Program-made: the position numbers and the translations under genes | Assembly: GCA_964422615.1 (NCBI GenBank) | Contig: CAYRBJ010000043.1 | Location: 1-12,112 of the forward strand | DNA: 12,112 nucleotides | Direction of reading: 5' to 3' | Origin: DATLWN01 sp964422615 | Lineage (GTDB): Bacteria > Pseudomonadota > Zetaproteobacteria > Mariprofundales > Mariprofundaceae | Notes under the pieces: generated by a model | What the model was told of the DNA's origin: nothing | What the model saw: only the letters and a program-made list of their open reading frames with translations | The model's database searches: none | In this document: in pieces, positions 12,014-12,112 of the stretch | Numbering within the stretch: the first letter of the stretch is position 1 | How the letters are laid out: each line of letters starts with the position of its first letter

Positions 12014-12112
12014 CGAACCCGAATGTCAGCGAAGTCCTCGTTGCTGCCCTTGTGCCCGCAGCCGGCCTCCCTGAATGCCAGCCCCCTACGGAGAGGTACT
12101 CGAAGCGGTCAT

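Noticed and set aside
11917..12108. A minus-strand stretch of 64 codons without stop at the right edge
   Set aside because: It lacks an obvious start codon, overlaps the end of the cyclase gene and shows no recognisable motif.
1..12112. Mobile element, prophage or integrated plasmid around the UmuDC-like cassette
   Set aside because: No transposase, integrase, tRNA target, terminal repeats or marked composition shift was seen within the window.

Overview
The window is GC-rich, gene-dense chromosomal DNA from what looks like a gammaproteobacterium. This rests on a complete cyoABCDE ubiquinol-oxidase operon whose CyoB keeps the Escherichia coli residue numbering, a UmuD/UmuC-type SOS pair, a Fur-like box, and small families (DUF2934, SOUL, general-stress-17M-like) common in environmental proteobacteria. 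Genus cannot be named from sequence alone. No rRNA, tRNA, CRISPR array, insertion sequence or phage gene was seen.

Layout from left to right. Bases 3-272 are the C-terminus of an MscS-type mechanosensitive channel cut by the window edge. It converges on a minus-strand pair: an Arg/Asp-rich lipoprotein (955-1290) and a SOUL heme-binding-type protein (283-921). A 75-residue CxxC protein (1477-1704, plus) converges on the SOS cassette at 1756-3603 (minus). That cassette is a LexA/UmuD-like self-cleaving regulator followed by a Y-family DNA polymerase. Its promoter holds a perfect 16-bp palindrome containing GAAC-N4-GTTC, placed exactly between the -35 and -10 boxes.

Bases 3660-5983 hold four small accessory genes: a basic coiled-coil protein and a DUF2934 protein (both minus), then a Fur-box-preceded secreted protein of unknown function and a glycine-zipper stress-type membrane protein (both plus).

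Bases 6009-10685 are the cyo operon on the minus strand, with genes overlapping or 1-2 bases apart. It encodes the four subunits of cytochrome bo3 plus the heme O synthase that makes its cofactor. Divergent from it, after a roughly 400-base intergenic region, is a membrane-anchored GGDEF diguanylate cyclase (11090-11971) with an intact I-site. It has a long leader with an extended -10 promoter and a small upstream reading frame. The last 141 bases contain no convincing gene.

The most notable signals are regulatory. They are the Gram-positive-style LexA box in the regulator/polymerase promoter, a duplicated and hairpin-embedded translation start for the polymerase, and recurring promoters whose predicted transcription start falls on or next to the start codon with no Shine-Dalgarno, suggesting leaderless mRNAs. 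No wholly new multi-gene system was recognised. The closest to one is the self-regulated two-gene mutagenesis cassette.
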